Assembly (NCBI GenBank): GCA_030698405.1
Contig: JAUYMU010000034.1
Span: 1-49,189, forward strand
Direction: 5' to 3'
DNA from: Bacteroidota bacterium
Lineage (GTDB): Bacteria > Bacteroidota > Bacteroidia > Bacteroidales > Prolixibacteraceae
DNA length: 49,189 bases
The position numbers and the translations under genes are program-made. This document shows, piece after piece, positions 49,185 through 49,189 of the stretch (the first letter of the stretch is position 1; every line of letters begins with the position of its first letter). Below the pieces are notes generated by a model. The model saw only the letters and a program-made list of their open reading frames with translations. It was not told where the DNA came from and searched no databases.

Positions 49185-49189
49185 TGTCG

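Noticed and set aside
1-49189. CRISPR array, tRNA or rRNA genes
   Set aside because: The repeats seen are palindromic or dispersed singly, with no regular repeat-spacer pattern. I saw no cloverleaf with tRNA-like invariant bases and no rRNA sequence. A covariance-model scan was not possible.

Overview
The window looks like a chromosome segment of an anaerobic or facultative member of the Bacteroidota, plausibly the Marinilabiliales/Prolixibacteraceae side of Bacteroidales. This is inferred from a C-terminal type IX secretion signal, Bacteroidota-type promoters (TTG-N19-TAnnTTTG), the GGGtGRT/NifU-like gene pair typical of anaerobes, pectin-degrading CAZymes, and many short palindromic intergenic repeats. 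No rRNA, tRNA, CRISPR array or intact insertion sequence was seen.

Layout. (1) 1-6.9 kb, plus strand: a possible transposase tail, an AT-rich GNAT gene, then a secreted pectin/xylan set (GH43, CE8 pectinesterase, GH28, CE12 esterase) separated by repeat-rich gaps. No SusC/SusD pair is in view. (2) 6.9-9.4 kb, minus: an acyl-CoA synthetase and a small beta-barrel-like protein. (3) 9.4-16.1 kb, minus: a nucleoside/deoxyribose catabolism locus under a GntR/HutC regulator (serine hydrolase, DeoC, sugar permease, ribokinase, nucleoside hydrolase). The permease and ribokinase are broken, and the nucleoside hydrolase is fused to a glycosidase-like domain. (4) 16.2-18.2 kb: at least four toxin-antitoxin modules or remnants. 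An MntA/HepT module and a convergent MazEF module appear to have lost toxin sequence at one shared junction. (5) 18.2-21.1 kb, minus: the GGGtGRT/NifU-like pair, then DUF190 and CrcB behind a fluoride riboswitch. (6) 21.1-45.9 kb, minus: nineteen tightly spaced genes forming one exopolysaccharide locus. It runs from UDP-sugar synthesis (Ugd, UXS) through a histidine kinase and a response regulator, an initiating sugar transferase, export and polymerisation genes (half-length TolC-like, Wzz, Wzx, Wzy), glycosyltransferases, an acyltransferase and an FkbM methyltransferase, to a T9SS beta-helix protein, a formylating one-module NRPS and its phosphopantetheinyl transferase. (7) 46.1-48.5 kb, minus: a multi-PAS histidine kinase, then gene-free repeat DNA.

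How it fits together. Ugd and UXS would supply UDP-glucuronate and UDP-xylose. The sugar transferase would start a lipid-linked unit that the glycosyltransferases extend and decorate, and Wzx/Wzy/Wzz would flip and polymerise it. The unusual parts are a sugar transferase carrying a receiver-like domain with Glu at the phosphorylation site, next to a kinase and a stand-alone receiver, and a formyltransferase/half-condensation/adenylation/carrier/thioesterase enzyme whose pocket resembles those for lysine-type substrates. Together they suggest a regulated, possibly formyl-aminoacyl-modified surface polymer. That product is my inference and not something the sequence shows.
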